Below are positions 39,223 through 50,659 of a DNA stretch of 64,000 nt, one piece after another. The stretch is from Candidatus Tachikawaea gelatinosa (GTDB lineage Bacteria; Pseudomonadota; Gammaproteobacteria; Enterobacterales; Enterobacteriaceae). A program made the translations under genes and the position numbers. Under the pieces are notes generated by a model, which saw only the letters and a program-made list of their open reading frames with translations, was not told the DNA's origin and did not search any database. How positions within the stretch are numbered: position 1 is the first letter of the stretch; the number at the start of each line of letters is the position of its first letter. Location: contig NZ_AP014521.1 of assembly GCF_000828815.1 (NCBI RefSeq), forward strand, positions 644,440-708,439, given 5' to 3'.

Positions 39223-40725
39223 ATGAACAAAGAAATTTTAGCTGTTGTAGAATCTGTTTCAAACGAAAAAGCTTTACCACGCGATAAAATATTTGAAGCA
39301 TTAGAAAGTGCTCTAGCAACAGCAACTAAAAAAAAACATGATAAAGAAATAGATGTACGTGTTATTATCAACCGAAAAAGTGGAGATTATAACACATATC
39401 GTCGTTGGCAAGTAGTTAAAGACGTTTCACAACCAACACGTGAAATTACATTGGAAGCAGCTAATTTTGAAGGTGACACTTTAAAAATTGGTGATTATAT
39501 TGAAGATCAAATTAAATCTGTAAAATTTGATCGTATCACTACACAAACTGCTAAACAAGTAATTGTTCAAAAAGTTAGAGAAGCAGAACGAGCAGTAGTT
39601 ATTGATCAATTTAGAAAAAAAAAAGGTAATATAATTACAACAATAGTAAAAAAGATAAACAGAGAAAACATGATTCTTGATCTTGGAAATAATGCTGAAG
39701 CCATTATCTTAAAAGAAGATATGTTACCAAAAGAAAACTTTAGACCAGGAGATAGAATTAGAGGTGTTTTATATGAAATTCGCCCAGAAACAAGGGGTTT
39801 TCAATTATTTCTTACTCGATCTAAATCAGCAATGCTTATTGAGTTATTTCGAATTGAAGTACCAGAAATAGGAGAAGAAATTATCGAAATAAAAGCAGTT
39901 GCAAGAGATCCTGGTTTACGCGCAAAAATAGCAGTTAAAACAAATGATAAAAGAATTGACCCAATAGGAGCTTGTGTAGGAATGAGAGGATCTCGTGTGC
40001 AAGCAGTTTCTAGTGAGCTTGGTGGTGAACGTATAGATATTATCCTATGGAATAAAAATCCAGCACAATTTGTTATTAATGCAATGACACCAGTAGATGT
40101 TGTTTCTATAATAGTTGACGAATCGAAACATTCAATGGATATTGCTGTTGAACCTGAAAATCTTGCACAGGCAATTGGTCGAAACGGTCAAAACATAAGA
40201 CTTGCTTCTCAGTTAAGTGGATGGGAACTAAATGTTATGACTGTAGATGAATTAAAGATAAAGCATCAAGATGAAGCTTACACGGCTATTAATACATTTA
40301 TTAAACATCTGAATATTTCTAAAAAACTTGCTACTCATTTAGTAGAATTAGGTTTTTTAACTCTTGAAGATATTGCGTATTTATCAATTAATGAATTATC
40401 AGAAATATCAGATATTAATAGAGAAAATTTACAAACACTTCAGAAAAAATCAAAAGAAGTTTTAACTAGTTTATCATTACATCAAAAAGAACAATTAATT
40501 TATAAAAAACCTAATAAAGATTTATTAAATCTTGATGGTATAGATTATATATTAGCTTATCGTTTAGCACAAAAAGATGTTTTAACACTAGAAGATCTTG
40601 CTGAACAAAGCGTTGATGATTTAATTGAAAAAAATATTGAAAGTATTGATGATAAAAAAGCTAGTTCTATTATTATGGCAGCACGAAATGTTTGTTGGTT
40701 TAATAATAAAAAAAATAATCAATAA
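39223..40725 (+). CDS. nusA: Transcription termination/antitermination factor NusA
   Basis: RNA polymerase-associated factor that affects pausing, termination and rRNA antitermination. From the ATG at 39223 (GAGG nine bases upstream) it is 500 residues and starts [28 protein letters not shown], as in E. coli (495). The N-terminal polymerase-binding domain, S1, KH1/KH2 ([20 protein letters not shown]) and both acidic repeats AR1/AR2 (ending MAARNVCWF) are present. The upstream TTG at 39208 is not needed. Confidence 0.97.
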   Translation: MNKEILAVVESVSNEKALPRDKIFEALESALATATKKKHDKEIDVRVIINRKSGDYNTYRRWQVVKDVSQPTREITLEAANFEGDTLKIGDYIEDQIKSVKFDRITTQTAKQVIVQKVREAERAVVIDQFRKKKGNIITTIVKKINRENMILDLGNNAEAIILKEDMLPKENFRPGDRIRGVLYEIRPETRGFQLFLTRSKSAMLIELFRIEVPEIGEEIIEIKAVARDPGLRAKIAVKTNDKRIDPIGACVGMRGSRVQAVSSELGGERIDIILWNKNPAQFVINAMTPVDVVSIIVDESKHSMDIAVEPENLAQAIGRNGQNIRLASQLSGWELNVMTVDELKIKHQDEAYTAINTFIKHLNISKKLATHLVELGFLTLEDIAYLSINELSEISDINRENLQTLQKKSKEVLTSLSLHQKEQLIYKKPNKDLLNLDGIDYILAYRLAQKDVLTLEDLAEQSVDDLIEKNIESIDDKKASSIIMAARNVCWFNNKKNNQ

Positions 40726-40740
40726 AAGGAAGAAAAGGGT

Positions 40741-43353
40741 ATGATAAAAACCACTATAAAATCACTTGCAAAAGAAATGCAACAATCAATAGAAATACTG
40801 ATTAAGTATTTTTCTGACTTGGGTATTAAAAAATTAAAAGATGATTTTATAACTTCCAAAGAAAAAAAAAAGTTATTTTCTTATTTAAATTATGAACCTT
40901 GCAAACTGGATTTAGAAAAAGCAATTTTACGTAGAAAAACACAAAAAAGTACTGTTAATGTATTAGGTTCTGGAGGAAAAACTAAATCAGTTCGAGTTGA
41001 AGTTATAAAAAAAAGAACATACTTAAAAGAAGATAAGACTGTGGTTGAAAAAAAAAATATTTTAAAACAAAAAATAAATACAGTTGTTGAGAATAAACTA
41101 AAAAAAACTGAAAAAGAACAAATACAAAAAAAAAATCGTCATGAAAAGAAACGATATCCTTCAAAAATAGAAAAAATACGTTTAGAAATAGAAGCAAAAA
41201 AATTAAAAAGAAAAGCAGAAGAAGAAACGTATCGAAAATTAGAAGAAAATGCACGTCGTATTGCAAAAGAAGCACGTATTATTGCAAAAGAAAAACCAAT
41301 AGATTGGAATAAAGATAAATCTAATAGTTATGAAGAGATTGATTATCATTTAACAACATCAAAACATGCTCGGCAAGCAGAAGATGAAATAGATCAAGCA
41401 ATAGAAAGTGGTAAAGGAAAATCTCGTAATATAAAAATTAATAAATCTAAAAAGAATAACAAAAATTTTGACTCAAAAAAAGATCGTGAAGAAATTCGTG
41501 CTGTTAATAAAATTATTAGAAATAATAAAAATAGAAAAGTTTTAAAATCAAGCGCTCTACAACAAGTTTTTAAAAAACCAATTCAAATAATGAATAGAAA
41601 CGTAGTTATTGGAGAAACTATTAACGTTGCAGATTTAGCAAATAAAATGGCAATAAAAAGTTCACAGTTGATTAAAGCAATGATGAAATCAGGTATTATG
41701 ATAACTATAAATCAAACCCTTGATAAAGATACTGCTCAATTAATTGCTGAAGAGATGGGTCATAAAGTTATTATTAAAAAAGATAATGCATTAGAAGAAG
41801 CAATTATGAAAGATCGTGATACCATAGATATAAAAGAAGCAGAAATTCGTGCTCCAATTGTAACTATCATGGGTCATGTTGATCATGGAAAAACTTCATT
41901 ATTAGATTATATAAGATCAACAAAAATAGCAGATAAAGAATCCGGAGGAATTACTCAACATATTGGAGCATATCATGTAGAAACTTCAAACGGAATGATT
42001 ACTTTTCTTGACACTCCTGGTCATTCTGCTTTTACTAATATGCGTGCTAGGGGTACACAGGTTACTGATATTGTTGTTCTAGTAGTATCTGCTGATGATG
42101 GAGTAATGCCTCAAACTATTGAAGCTATTCAACATGCAAAGTCTGCAAATGTACCAATTATAGTTGCTATTAATAAAATAGATAAAAAATCTGCTGATCC
42201 TGAACGTGTAAAAAATGAATTAGTAAAACAGAATATTCTTCCAGAAGAATGGGGTGGAGATAATATATTTGTTCAAGTTTCTGCTAAAACAGGGAAAGGT
42301 GTTGATGATTTATTACAAGCAATATTATTACAAGCAGAAATAATGGAACTAACCGCAGTTAAAAAAGGTATGGCAAAAGGTATTGTAATAGAATCATTTC
42401 TTGATAAAGGAAAAGGACCTATAGCTACTATTTTAGTAAAAGAAGGAACATTAAAAAAAGGTGATATTGTTTTATGTAATTTAGAATATGGAAAAATACG
42501 TGCTATGCGTAATGAACTAGGAATAGAAATAAAAAAAGCTGGACCTTCAATTCCGATAGAAATATTAGGTTTATCTGGTGTACCTTTAGCAGGAGATGAA
42601 ATTACAGTAGTACGTGATGAAAAAAAAGCTAAAGAAGTAGCTCTTTATCGGCAAGAAAAAATACGTGATCTAAAATTATATCGCCAACCAAAATCTACAT
42701 CAGAAAATTTATTTTTAAATATAAAAAAAGGAGAAAAATCAGAACTAAACATTGTTTTAAAAGCAGACGTACAAGGTTCATTAGAAGCTATTTCAGAATC
42801 GTTAATGAAACTTTCAAATAATGAAATAAAAATAAAAATAGTTTCTTCTAGCGTTGGCGGTATTAGAGAAACAGACGTAAATTTAGCTATTGCTTCTAAT
42901 GCAATTATAATAGGTTTTAATGTCCGTGCAGATTATCCAGCACGTCAAATTATTGAAGCTGAAAGTGTAGATTTACGTTATTATTCTGTAATTTATCACT
43001 TAATTGATGAAATAAAATCCTCTATGTCTGGAATGCTTATTCCAGAATATAAACAAAAAATTATTGGTTTAGCAGAAGTACGTAGTATATTTAAATCACC
43101 TAAATTTAATGCTATTGCTGGATGTATGGTTACAGAAGGCTTAGTAAAACGCAATCATTTATTAAGAGTACTTAGAGAAAACATTGTTATATATGAAGGT
43201 GAATTAGAATCACTTCGTCGATTTAAGGAAGATGTTAACGAAGTTCGTAGTGGTACAGAATGCGGCATAGGTGTTAAAAACTATAATGATATTCGAATAG
43301 GAGATATTATTGAAGTTTTTGAAATGATTACGATTAAGAGAACAATTAATTAA
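40741..43353 (+). CDS. infB: Translation initiation factor IF-2
   Basis: GTPase that brings fMet-tRNA to the 30S subunit and promotes subunit joining. 870 residues (E. coli 890). The N-terminal part up to about residue 270 is lysine-rich and coiled. The G domain starts near residue 378 ([12 protein letters not shown], then DTPGHSAF and NKIDK), and the C-terminal fMet-tRNA-binding domain is complete. It is 15 bases after nusA. The E. coli genes rbfA, truB, rpsO and pnp do not follow; the unit ends here. Confidence 0.98.
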   Translation: MIKTTIKSLAKEMQQSIEILIKYFSDLGIKKLKDDFITSKEKKKLFSYLNYEPCKLDLEKAILRRKTQKSTVNVLGSGGKTKSVRVEVIKKRTYLKEDKTVVEKKNILKQKINTVVENKLKKTEKEQIQKKNRHEKKRYPSKIEKIRLEIEAKKLKRKAEEETYRKLEENARRIAKEARIIAKEKPIDWNKDKSNSYEEIDYHLTTSKHARQAEDEIDQAIESGKGKSRNIKINKSKKNNKNFDSKKDREEIRAVNKIIRNNKNRKVLKSSALQQVFKKPIQIMNRNVVIGETINVADLANKMAIKSSQLIKAMMKSGIMITINQTLDKDTAQLIAEEMGHKVIIKKDNALEEAIMKDRDTIDIKEAEIRAPIVTIMGHVDHGKTSLLDYIRSTKIADKESGGITQHIGAYHVETSNGMITFLDTPGHSAFTNMRARGTQVTDIVVLVVSADDGVMPQTIEAIQHAKSANVPIIVAINKIDKKSADPERVKNELVKQNILPEEWGGDNIFVQVSAKTGKGVDDLLQAILLQAEIMELTAVKKGMAKGIVIESFLDKGKGPIATILVKEGTLKKGDIVLCNLEYGKIRAMRNELGIEIKKAGPSIPIEILGLSGVPLAGDEITVVRDEKKAKEVALYRQEKIRDLKLYRQPKSTSENLFLNIKKGEKSELNIVLKADVQGSLEAISESLMKLSNNEIKIKIVSSSVGGIRETDVNLAIASNAIIIGFNVRADYPARQIIEAESVDLRYYSVIYHLIDEIKSSMSGMLIPEYKQKIIGLAEVRSIFKSPKFNAIAGCMVTEGLVKRNHLLRVLRENIVIYEGELESLRRFKEDVNEVRSGTECGIGVKNYNDIRIGDIIEVFEMITIKRTIN

Positions 43354-43412
43354 TCAAAAGTTCATCATCTTAGTTCGACTAATGATAAATAAAATAATAA
43401 ATCATTGAAACA

Positions 43413-43497
43413 CGGAGGAGGAGAGATTCGAACTCTCGGATAGTTTCCCATCGGCGGTTTTCAAGACCGCTGCCTTAAGCCTCTCGGCCACTCCTCC
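43413..43497 (-). tRNA. serT: tRNA-Ser(UGA)
   Basis: 85-nt class II tRNA on the minus strand. Acceptor GGAGGAG pairs with CTCCTCC, discriminator G, anticodon TGA (43463-43461) in a TTGAAA loop with stem GCGGT/ACCGC, long variable arm. No encoded CCA. It lies about 60 bases after the end of infB and marks a synteny break. Confidence 0.96.
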
Positions 43498-43604
43498 AAA
43501 ATTAATTATTTTGATTATATCTTTTATAAAAAAAAAGGTAAAGTTTTACTATTATATTTTTTTTATTTATATGCAAATTGATCATTTATAAGAAATATAG
43601 TTAG

Positions 43605-44972
43605 TTAAAGATTTTCAACTAACTTTATAGCGCATCCTAAATAGTTCATTGGTGTTAAATTTTTTAATTTTTTTTTCGATTCTTCTGGAATTTTTAAAGT
43701 TTCAACAAAGTTTTTTATTTCTTTTTTATTTATATGTTTTCCGTATGTGAGTGTTTTAAGTTTTTCATAAGAATTTTTAATACCATAACGACGCATTAAT
43801 GTTTGTATAGGTTCTGCTAATATTGCCCAATTTTCGTTGAGTTCTTTTAATAATTGCGTTGTATTTATTTCTAGTTTTTGAATACCTTTTTTAAAAGATT
43901 TATACGCTATAATAGAATAGCTAATACACACACCAAGATTTCTTAAAACAGTGGAATCAGTTAAATCACGTTGCAAACGTGATTTTAATAGTTTATTAGA
44001 TAAAAAAATCATTATTGCATTTGATAAACCAAGATTTCCTTCAGAATTTTCAAAAAAAATAGGATTAATCTTATGAGGCATAGTAGAAGAACCTATTTCA
44101 TATAACTGAGTTTTTTGATGAAAATAATTGCGTGAAATATAACTCCATAAATCTCTAGTAAAATCTATCAAAATATTATTAAAACGAACTAAACAATCTA
44201 AAAATTCTGCAATATAATCATGCGGTTCAATTTGCGTTGTATATGGATTCCAAGTAATTCCTAAATCAGTAACAAATTCTTTACTTAAATTTATCCAATT
44301 AATTTCAGGATATGCAAAAAAATGTGCATTATAATTCCCAACAGCACCGTTAATTTTACCTTTAATTGGTATTTTTTCGAAAATATTTAATTGATTTTGC
44401 ATACGATATACAAAATTGGCTATTTCTTTTCCCATTGTTGTAGAGGTAGCTGGTTGCCCATGCGTACGTGATAATAGTGGGATTTTTTTGTATTTATATG
44501 CTAAATTTTTAGCTAAATTAATTAAATCTTTACAACAAGGTATAATTATTTCTGTTCTAGCTTTTTTTAACATCAGCGCATATGCAAGATTGTTAATATC
44601 TTCAGAAGTACAAGAAAAATGCAGAAATTCTGCAATAGATTTTAGTTGTTTATTTTGAATAATTTTTTCTTTTAAAAAATATTCAACTGCTTTTATATCA
44701 TGATTAGTTTTTTTTTCTATTTCTTTTATATATAAAGCATCAGATTCATTAAAATTTAGAATTAAATTTTCTAAAAATATGTTTGAATCTTTATCAAAAG
44801 ATGGTAGTTCTTGAATTTTTTTTGTTGAAGCAAGCTTTTTTAACCATTTTATTTCAATTTCTATACGAAATTTAAAAAATCCATATTCGCTAAATATATC
44901 TTTTAAATCAATTACTTGCTGATTATATCGACCATCAATTGGTGAAATAGCTTTTATACTAAATAGTTGCAT
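43605..44972 (-). CDS. purB: Adenylosuccinate lyase
   Basis: Acts twice in purine synthesis: SAICAR to AICAR and adenylosuccinate to AMP. 455 residues (E. coli 456). The fumarase/aspartase superfamily signature GSSTMPHKINPIFFENSEGN is present, as are SRTHGQPA and TSEDINNLAYAL with the catalytic residues. It lies downstream of mnmA; hflD, which separates them in E. coli, is deleted and only 58 bases remain. Confidence 0.98.
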   Translation of the reverse strand: MQLFSIKAISPIDGRYNQQVIDLKDIFSEYGFFKFRIEIEIKWLKKLASTKKIQELPSFDKDSNIFLENLILNFNESDALYIKEIEKKTNHDIKAVEYFLKEKIIQNKQLKSIAEFLHFSCTSEDINNLAYALMLKKARTEIIIPCCKDLINLAKNLAYKYKKIPLLSRTHGQPATSTTMGKEIANFVYRMQNQLNIFEKIPIKGKINGAVGNYNAHFFAYPEINWINLSKEFVTDLGITWNPYTTQIEPHDYIAEFLDCLVRFNNILIDFTRDLWSYISRNYFHQKTQLYEIGSSTMPHKINPIFFENSEGNLGLSNAIMIFLSNKLLKSRLQRDLTDSTVLRNLGVCISYSIIAYKSFKKGIQKLEINTTQLLKELNENWAILAEPIQTLMRRYGIKNSYEKLKTLTYGKHINKKEIKNFVETLKIPEESKKKLKNLTPMNYLGCAIKLVENL

Positions 44973-45030
44973 TAATATTTTTCCAAAAAAATAAAATTTA
45001 TTATATTTTTATTTTATGCTAAAGTTTTTT

Positions 45031-46140
45031 TTAATTTTTTACTAATGGTAATCGAAGATCAATTATACCGCCACCGAGACAAATCTCTTTTAAATAAAAA
45101 ACTGCTGATTGTCCTGGGGTAACCATACTAATAGGTTGATTAAAAGTAACTAAAATTTTTTTATTTTCTAAAAATTCAACTTTACAATCATAATCGTTTT
45201 TACAATATCTTATTTGTACTGTACAACACATTAAATTTTTTATTAAATTATTATCAATCCAATGTACTTTTTTAACGATTAAACCTGTCGACATTAATAA
45301 TGGATTATTAGAACCTTGAGCTACTATTAGTATATTTTTTTTTACATTTTTTTCTACAACATACCACGGATGTAAATTATTATTCTGTTTTATTCCTCCA
45401 ATGCCTAATCCTTGACGTTGTCCTATTGTATAAAACATAATGCCATTATGTTTTCCGATGACTTTTTGATCAATAGTTTTAATTAACCCCGGTTTTTCAG
45501 AAAAATAATGACTTAAAAATTTTTTAAATTTACGTTTTCCTATAAAACAAATACCTGTTGAGCCTTTTTTTTTTGCTACTGTTAGTTGTAATTTTTTTGC
45601 TATATTACGTACATCATTTTTATATAAATCTCCTAATGGAAACAAACTTTTTTTTATTTGTTTTTGATTCAATAAATAAAGAAAATAACTTTGATCTTTT
45701 TTGCGATCCATACCTCTTAATAAATGTTCTTTTCCATTGAAAAATTTTTTTCGTACATAATGTCCAGTCGCAATATAATCAGCATTTAAATCTTTAATAG
45801 AATAATTAAGAAAAGTTTTAAATTTAATTTCTTTATTGCACAGTACATCAGGATTTGGAGTTTTTCCATTTTTATATTCTTTTAAAAAATTTTTAAAAAC
45901 ATTCTCCCAATATTCTGCAGAAAAATTAATTATTTTTATTTTAATACCAATTGTTTTACAAACTGATTTAGCATCTTCAAAATCAATGAAAGAAGAACAA
46001 TTTTCCTCGTGATTATCATCTTCTTCCCAGTTTTTCATAAATAATCCTTCTACATGATATCCCTGTTTTTTTAACAAGTATGCAGTAACAGATGAATCTA
46101 CACCACCTGACATAGCAACGATTACTTTTTTTTTGTTCAT
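45031..46140 (-). CDS. mnmA: tRNA 2-thiouridylase MnmA
   Basis: Thiolates U34 of tRNA-Lys, -Glu and -Gln. 369 residues (E. coli 368). PP-loop [15 protein letters not shown] at the N terminus; the two catalytic cysteines are in [11 protein letters not shown] and [10 protein letters not shown]. It needs a sulphur relay and the mnmE/G partners, which are outside this window. It is upstream of purB on the minus strand, as in E. coli. Confidence 0.98.
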   Translation of the reverse strand: MNKKKVIVAMSGGVDSSVTAYLLKKQGYHVEGLFMKNWEEDDNHEENCSSFIDFEDAKSVCKTIGIKIKIINFSAEYWENVFKNFLKEYKNGKTPNPDVLCNKEIKFKTFLNYSIKDLNADYIATGHYVRKKFFNGKEHLLRGMDRKKDQSYFLYLLNQKQIKKSLFPLGDLYKNDVRNIAKKLQLTVAKKKGSTGICFIGKRKFKKFLSHYFSEKPGLIKTIDQKVIGKHNGIMFYTIGQRQGLGIGGIKQNNNLHPWYVVEKNVKKNILIVAQGSNNPLLMSTGLIVKKVHWIDNNLIKNLMCCTVQIRYCKNDYDCKVEFLENKKILVTFNQPISMVTPGQSAVFYLKEICLGGGIIDLRLPLVKN

Positions 46141-46268
46141 TCAAGATAGTTTTTTTTAAATTTTAATTTGATAAAAATTTTTTTTAAATATTTAATAAAT
46201 TACTATTTTTAATAGCATGAATAATGTATGTTTTTATATAAAAAATTCATTTAAAACTAAAAAATCTA

Positions 46269-46535
46269 TTATATAATAGTTTGTATTTCTAAATTGCTCA
46301 TAATATAACAACAACATGGTAAAATTTCTCCTTTTTTTAAAAAAGCTAAAGGTTTTTTATAATATATAATTTTACCTTTTAATAATCGCATTCTACAAGA
46401 CCCACAATAGCCTTGACGACATTGAAATTCAATTTCTATATTATTTTTTTCTAAAATATTTAATAAATTTAAATATATATGAATTTTTTTTAGTTTTATT
46501 CTAGATGTATTTAAAACTATATTAAAATCGGACAT
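46269..46535 (-). CDS. yfaE: 2Fe-2S ferredoxin YfaE, cofactor maintenance for ribonucleotide reductase
   Basis: Plant-type ferredoxin proposed to help assemble or regenerate the diferric-tyrosyl cofactor of NrdB. The iron-sulphur ligands are in CRQGYCGSC and the later LPCCC. From the ATG at 46535, one base after the nrdB stop, it has 88 residues (E. coli YfaE 84). An in-frame ATG 27 bases upstream, inside nrdB, would add nine residues that do not look like the family. The nrdA-nrdB-yfaE operon is intact. Confidence 0.93.
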   Translation of the reverse strand: MSDFNIVLNTSRIKLKKIHIYLNLLNILEKNNIEIEFQCRQGYCGSCRMRLLKGKIIYYKKPLAFLKKGEILPCCCYIMSNLEIQTII

Positions 46536-46536
46536 T

Positions 46537-47679
46537 TTATAATTTAAAACTTTTAAAATCATCTTTTTTAATTGAAGAATCTATTTGTCCTACTAAATAA
46601 GAACTCACTTCTACTTCTTGAGGAGCCATTTGCACGTTATCTGAAACTAACCATGTGTTAATCCAAGGAATTGGATTAGATCTTGTTTTAAACGGTAATT
46701 TTAAACCTATTGCATTCATACGAATGTTTGTGACATATTCAATATATTCAGAAAGAATATCATTATTTAGTCCTATCATTGATCCATCATAAAATAAATA
46801 TTTTGCCCATTCTTTTTCTTGCATCGCTACATCTTTAAAAAGATCAAAGCATTCTTGTTCCGATTCTTTTGATATTTTTTTCATTTCTAAATCGTCTTCA
46901 CCATTTCTCATTAAATTTAAAATGTGTTGTGTGCTAGTTAAGTGTAATGCTTCATCACGTGCTATTAGACGAATAATTTTTGCGTTACCTTCCATCAACC
47001 CTCTTTCTGCAAAAGCAAAAGAACAAGCAAAGCTTACATAAAAACGGATAGCTTCTAAAGCATTTACGCTAATTAAACAAAGATATAACTGTTTTTTTAA
47101 GGCATACAGATCAACATTAATTATTTTATCATTAATTTTATGTTTGCCTTGTCCTAAAAGATTCCAATAGCTTATCATTTGAATAAGCTTGTCATAATAT
47201 GAAGCAATATTTTTTGCACGTTCAACAATATGTTGGTTATCTACGATATCTTCAAATACTATTGATGGATCTCTGACAATATTTCGAATAATATGCGTAT
47301 AAGAACGAGAATGAATCGTTTCAGAAAAAGACCAAGTTTCTATCCATGTTTCTAATTCTGGAAGTGAAACGATAGGTAAAAAAGCTACATTTGGACTACG
47401 TCCTTGAATAGAGTCTAATAATGTTTGATATTTTAAATTACTAATAAATATATGTTTTTCATGATCAGGCAAATTTTTATAATCTATTCTATCGTGAGAA
47501 ACATCTATTTCTTCTGGACGCCAAAAAAATGATAGTTGTTTTTCAATAAGATTTTCAAAAACATGATATTTTTGTTGATCAAAACGTGCAATATTTACAG
47601 GTTGCCCAAAAAACATTGGTTCTATTAATTGATTATTTTTTTTTTGTGAAAAAGTAGTATATAACATATTATAATCCAT
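46537..47679 (-). CDS. nrdB: Ribonucleoside-diphosphate reductase class Ia, beta subunit
   Basis: Holds the diiron site and the stable tyrosyl radical used by NrdA. 380 residues (E. coli 376). The radical tyrosine lies in [15 protein letters not shown]; iron ligands are in [11 protein letters not shown] and the [12 protein letters not shown] segment. The C terminus ([18 protein letters not shown]) keeps the peptide that docks onto NrdA. It is 38 bases after nrdA and one base before yfaE. Confidence 0.98.
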   Translation of the reverse strand: MDYNMLYTTFSQKKNNQLIEPMFFGQPVNIARFDQQKYHVFENLIEKQLSFFWRPEEIDVSHDRIDYKNLPDHEKHIFISNLKYQTLLDSIQGRSPNVAFLPIVSLPELETWIETWSFSETIHSRSYTHIIRNIVRDPSIVFEDIVDNQHIVERAKNIASYYDKLIQMISYWNLLGQGKHKINDKIINVDLYALKKQLYLCLISVNALEAIRFYVSFACSFAFAERGLMEGNAKIIRLIARDEALHLTSTQHILNLMRNGEDDLEMKKISKESEQECFDLFKDVAMQEKEWAKYLFYDGSMIGLNNDILSEYIEYVTNIRMNAIGLKLPFKTRSNPIPWINTWLVSDNVQMAPQEVEVSSYLVGQIDSSIKKDDFKSFKL

Positions 47680-47717
47680 AAATTAAAATAAATTAGCACT
47701 TAAAAAAAAACATAAAT

Positions 47718-50003
47718 TTAAATTTTGCAAGCTCCATCTCTACAACCTTCTTCTTGAAAAAAAAGTACCATTTCTTCTTGCATATCTTTTGCACCATCTC
47801 TAGTATTCTGATAGTACAAAGTTTTTATCCCTAATTTATAAGCTGTTAATAAATCTTGCATAAGTTTTTTCATCGGAATTTTTCCATTAGCAAATTTTGA
47901 TGGATCGTAATTAGTGTTTGATGAAATTGATTGATCAATAAATTTTTGCATTATGCCTACTAACTGAAAATATCCTTTATTTGAAGGAATATCCCATAGT
48001 AGCTCATATTTATTTTTTAATAGCTCATATTCTGGCACTATTTGACGAAGAATCCCATCTTTTGACGCTTTAATACTAATATATCCTCTAGGAGGTTCAA
48101 TTCCATTAGTAGCATTAGAAATTTGTGATGATGTTTCTGATGGCATTAAAGCAGATAATGTTGAGTTTCTTAAACCATGTATTTTTATTTTTTTTGATAA
48201 GTCTTCCCAATCGTAATGTAATGGTTCATTACAAATTTCATCTAACGATTTTTTATAAGTATGCACAGGCAGAATACCTTTTGCATAATTAGTTTCATTA
48301 AAATATGGACATGAACCAAGCTCTTTAGCTAATTCATTTGATGCTTTTAATAAATAGTATTGCATTGCTTCAAAAGTTTTATGTATTAAATTATTAGCAC
48401 TTCCATCTGAATAACGTACATTATTTTTTGCTAGATAGTAAGCAAAGTTGATTACTCCTATACCCAATGATCGACGCCCCATTGCACTTATTTTTGCAGC
48501 AGGAATTAAGTAATCCTGATAATCTAATAAGGCATCAAGTGCACGTACAGAAAGATTTGCTAGTTCTTCAAATTCATTTAAATCTTTAATAGTACCTAAA
48601 TTAAAAGCAGAAAGAGTACATAACGCTATTTCTCCAGAAGAATCATTAATATGTTTTAATGGTTTTGTAGGTAAAGCTATTTCCATACAGAGATTAGATT
48701 GTCTAATAGGAGCAATTTTTGCATTAAAAGGACTATGTGTATTACAGTGATCTACATTTTGTATATAGATTCTACCAGTAGAAGATCTTTCTTGCATAAT
48801 TAAAGAAAAAAGATCAGTAGATTTAATGTATTTTTTGCGAATATCTTTATTTTTTTCATATTTTATATATAATTTTTCAAATTTTTTTTGATTTGAAAAA
48901 AAATATTCGTATAAATTTGGAACATCAGACGGACTGAATAAAGCAATTTTTTTATCTGTTAAAAATCTTTGATACATAAATTTATTAATTTGTATTCCAT
49001 AATCCATATGACGAACTCTATTATCTTCTATGCCACGATTGTTTTTTAAAACTAATAAATTTTCCACTTCTAAATGCCATATTGGATAAAAAATTGTAGC
49101 CGCTCCTCCTCTTACCCCTCCTTGAGAACAAGATTTTACAGCAGATTGAAAATGTTTATAAAATGGAATACATCCTGTATGTGAAGCTTCACCGCCTCTT
49201 ATAGGACTACCTACAGCACGAATTCTTCCTGCGTTAATGCCAATTCCAGCGCGTTGAGAAATATACTTTACTATAGCGCTAGATGTAGCATTAATAGAAT
49301 CCAAACTATCATCACATTCAATTAATACACATGAACTAAATTGACGTGTAGGTGTACGAACACCTGACATAATAGGAGTAGGCAGTGATATTTTAAAAGT
49401 AGAAGTTGCGTCATAAAAACGTCTAATGTAATCCATTCGTTTATTAGAAGAATATTTAGAAAATAGACATGCTGCAATTAAAATGTATAAAAATTGTGTA
49501 CTTTCATAGATTGTTCCTGTTACTCTATTTTGTACTAAATATTTACCTTCTAATTGTTTTACCGCAGCATATGAGAAATTCATATCACGCCAATGATCAA
49601 TAAACTTATCCATTTCATTGAACTCTTTTTCAGTATAATCACTTAATAGGTGTGTGTCATATTTTCCTAAGTGCACCATTCGTACAACTTGATCATAGAG
49701 TTTAGGAGGATCAAATTGACCATAAGCTTTCTTTCTAAGATGAAAAATTGTTAATCGTGCAGCCAAATATTGATAATCAGGAGTTTCGCAAGAAATGAGA
49801 TCAGCAGCAGATTTAATAATAGTTTCATGAATATCAGAAGTTTTAATTCCATTATAAAATTGAATATGTGAACGCAGTTCAACTTGCGAAATAGAAATGT
49901 TATTAAGTCCATTAGCAGCCCAATTTAATACTTTATGAATTTTATCTAAATTTATTAATTCTTTTCGACCATCTCTTTTAGTAACGAATAAACTATGATT
50001 CAT
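47718..50003 (-). CDS. nrdA: Ribonucleoside-diphosphate reductase class Ia, alpha subunit
   Basis: Reduces NDPs to dNDPs. 761 residues, the exact E. coli length. The N-terminal ATP cone is present (FVTKRDGRKELINLDKIHKVLNWAANGL), so overall activity is probably still regulated by dATP. The catalytic region around NLCMEIALPTKP and the radical-transfer tyrosines near the C terminus are conserved. The C-terminal redox cysteines are in GCRDGACKI. First in the nrdA-nrdB-yfaE operon; requires oxygen for the NrdB radical. Confidence 0.98.
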   Translation of the reverse strand: MNHSLFVTKRDGRKELINLDKIHKVLNWAANGLNNISISQVELRSHIQFYNGIKTSDIHETIIKSAADLISCETPDYQYLAARLTIFHLRKKAYGQFDPPKLYDQVVRMVHLGKYDTHLLSDYTEKEFNEMDKFIDHWRDMNFSYAAVKQLEGKYLVQNRVTGTIYESTQFLYILIAACLFSKYSSNKRMDYIRRFYDATSTFKISLPTPIMSGVRTPTRQFSSCVLIECDDSLDSINATSSAIVKYISQRAGIGINAGRIRAVGSPIRGGEASHTGCIPFYKHFQSAVKSCSQGGVRGGAATIFYPIWHLEVENLLVLKNNRGIEDNRVRHMDYGIQINKFMYQRFLTDKKIALFSPSDVPNLYEYFFSNQKKFEKLYIKYEKNKDIRKKYIKSTDLFSLIMQERSSTGRIYIQNVDHCNTHSPFNAKIAPIRQSNLCMEIALPTKPLKHINDSSGEIALCTLSAFNLGTIKDLNEFEELANLSVRALDALLDYQDYLIPAAKISAMGRRSLGIGVINFAYYLAKNNVRYSDGSANNLIHKTFEAMQYYLLKASNELAKELGSCPYFNETNYAKGILPVHTYKKSLDEICNEPLHYDWEDLSKKIKIHGLRNSTLSALMPSETSSQISNATNGIEPPRGYISIKASKDGILRQIVPEYELLKNKYELLWDIPSNKGYFQLVGIMQKFIDQSISSNTNYDPSKFANGKIPMKKLMQDLLTAYKLGIKTLYYQNTRDGAKDMQEEMVLFFQEEGCRDGACKI

Positions 50004-50659
50004 CTCAGATTTAACCTGTTTTTTATTTTCTTAAGATTAAAATATTCCTTTATCTATTTATGTATAATGTATTTATAGTAAAGATTTTTGAGATAAATAA
50101 TCTATATACGAATCAATGAAGAAATATTTTTATATTTTAAAAATAGTTTTTTTGGATAAAATTATTTAATATTTATTTAAAATAATATGAAATTTAAAAA
50201 ATATTACATAGTGATTTGTAGAAAAACATTTTTTGTTAAAATGTACATATTATAATTTATATAATATAAATATTATTTAATAATTTTTATTTTTTTATTA
50301 TATTTTTATGTGATTTTATTAAAAGACTTATAATATTGTTATAAATAAATTTATTATTCTATAGTTACTTATATATTTTATAAAAAACTTAGAAATAATT
50401 TATAAAATATTATAGTCTTTTAATATTTGAATTACATTATAGATTTTAAATATATTTTTATAAAATCAATAATTTTTGTTTTAATTAAACGATATTCTTT
50501 ACATCGTTACTTTTCAATGAAATGTTATATAAACTATTATTATCTTAAATAAATCATTTAAAAACAATTGCGATGAACGTTCGCCAAAAATTATACAATA
50601 TGGTATTGTATTAAAAATTACATGATTTTGATAACATTTGTTAACCTATATAATATTTT
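50004..50659. other. 656-base divergent spacer between nrdA and gyrA
   Basis: No gene or RNA is visible. In E. coli ubiG and yfaL lie between gyrA and nrdA; no remnant is recognisable. Most of it is pure A/T. Near the right end there is a local GC-richer patch (TTGCGATGAACGTTCGCC, 50568-50585) followed by an 8-base inverted repeat (50593-50611), which is where a gyrA promoter or operator would be expected. Confidence 0.6.
50593..50611 (+). repeat. Inverted repeat in the gyrA leader
   Basis: ATACAATA-TGG-TATTGTAT: perfect 8-base arms with a 3-base centre, 49 bases before the gyrA ATG. Just upstream, TTGCGA (50568-50573) and TATACA (50592-50597) form a poor -35/-10 pair with an 18-base spacer. 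It may be an operator or an mRNA hairpin. Confidence 0.45.

Noticed and set aside
41003..41275. Phenylalanine/leucine-rich frame antisense to infB
   Set aside because: It is the shadow of the lysine/glutamate-rich N-terminal region of IF-2.
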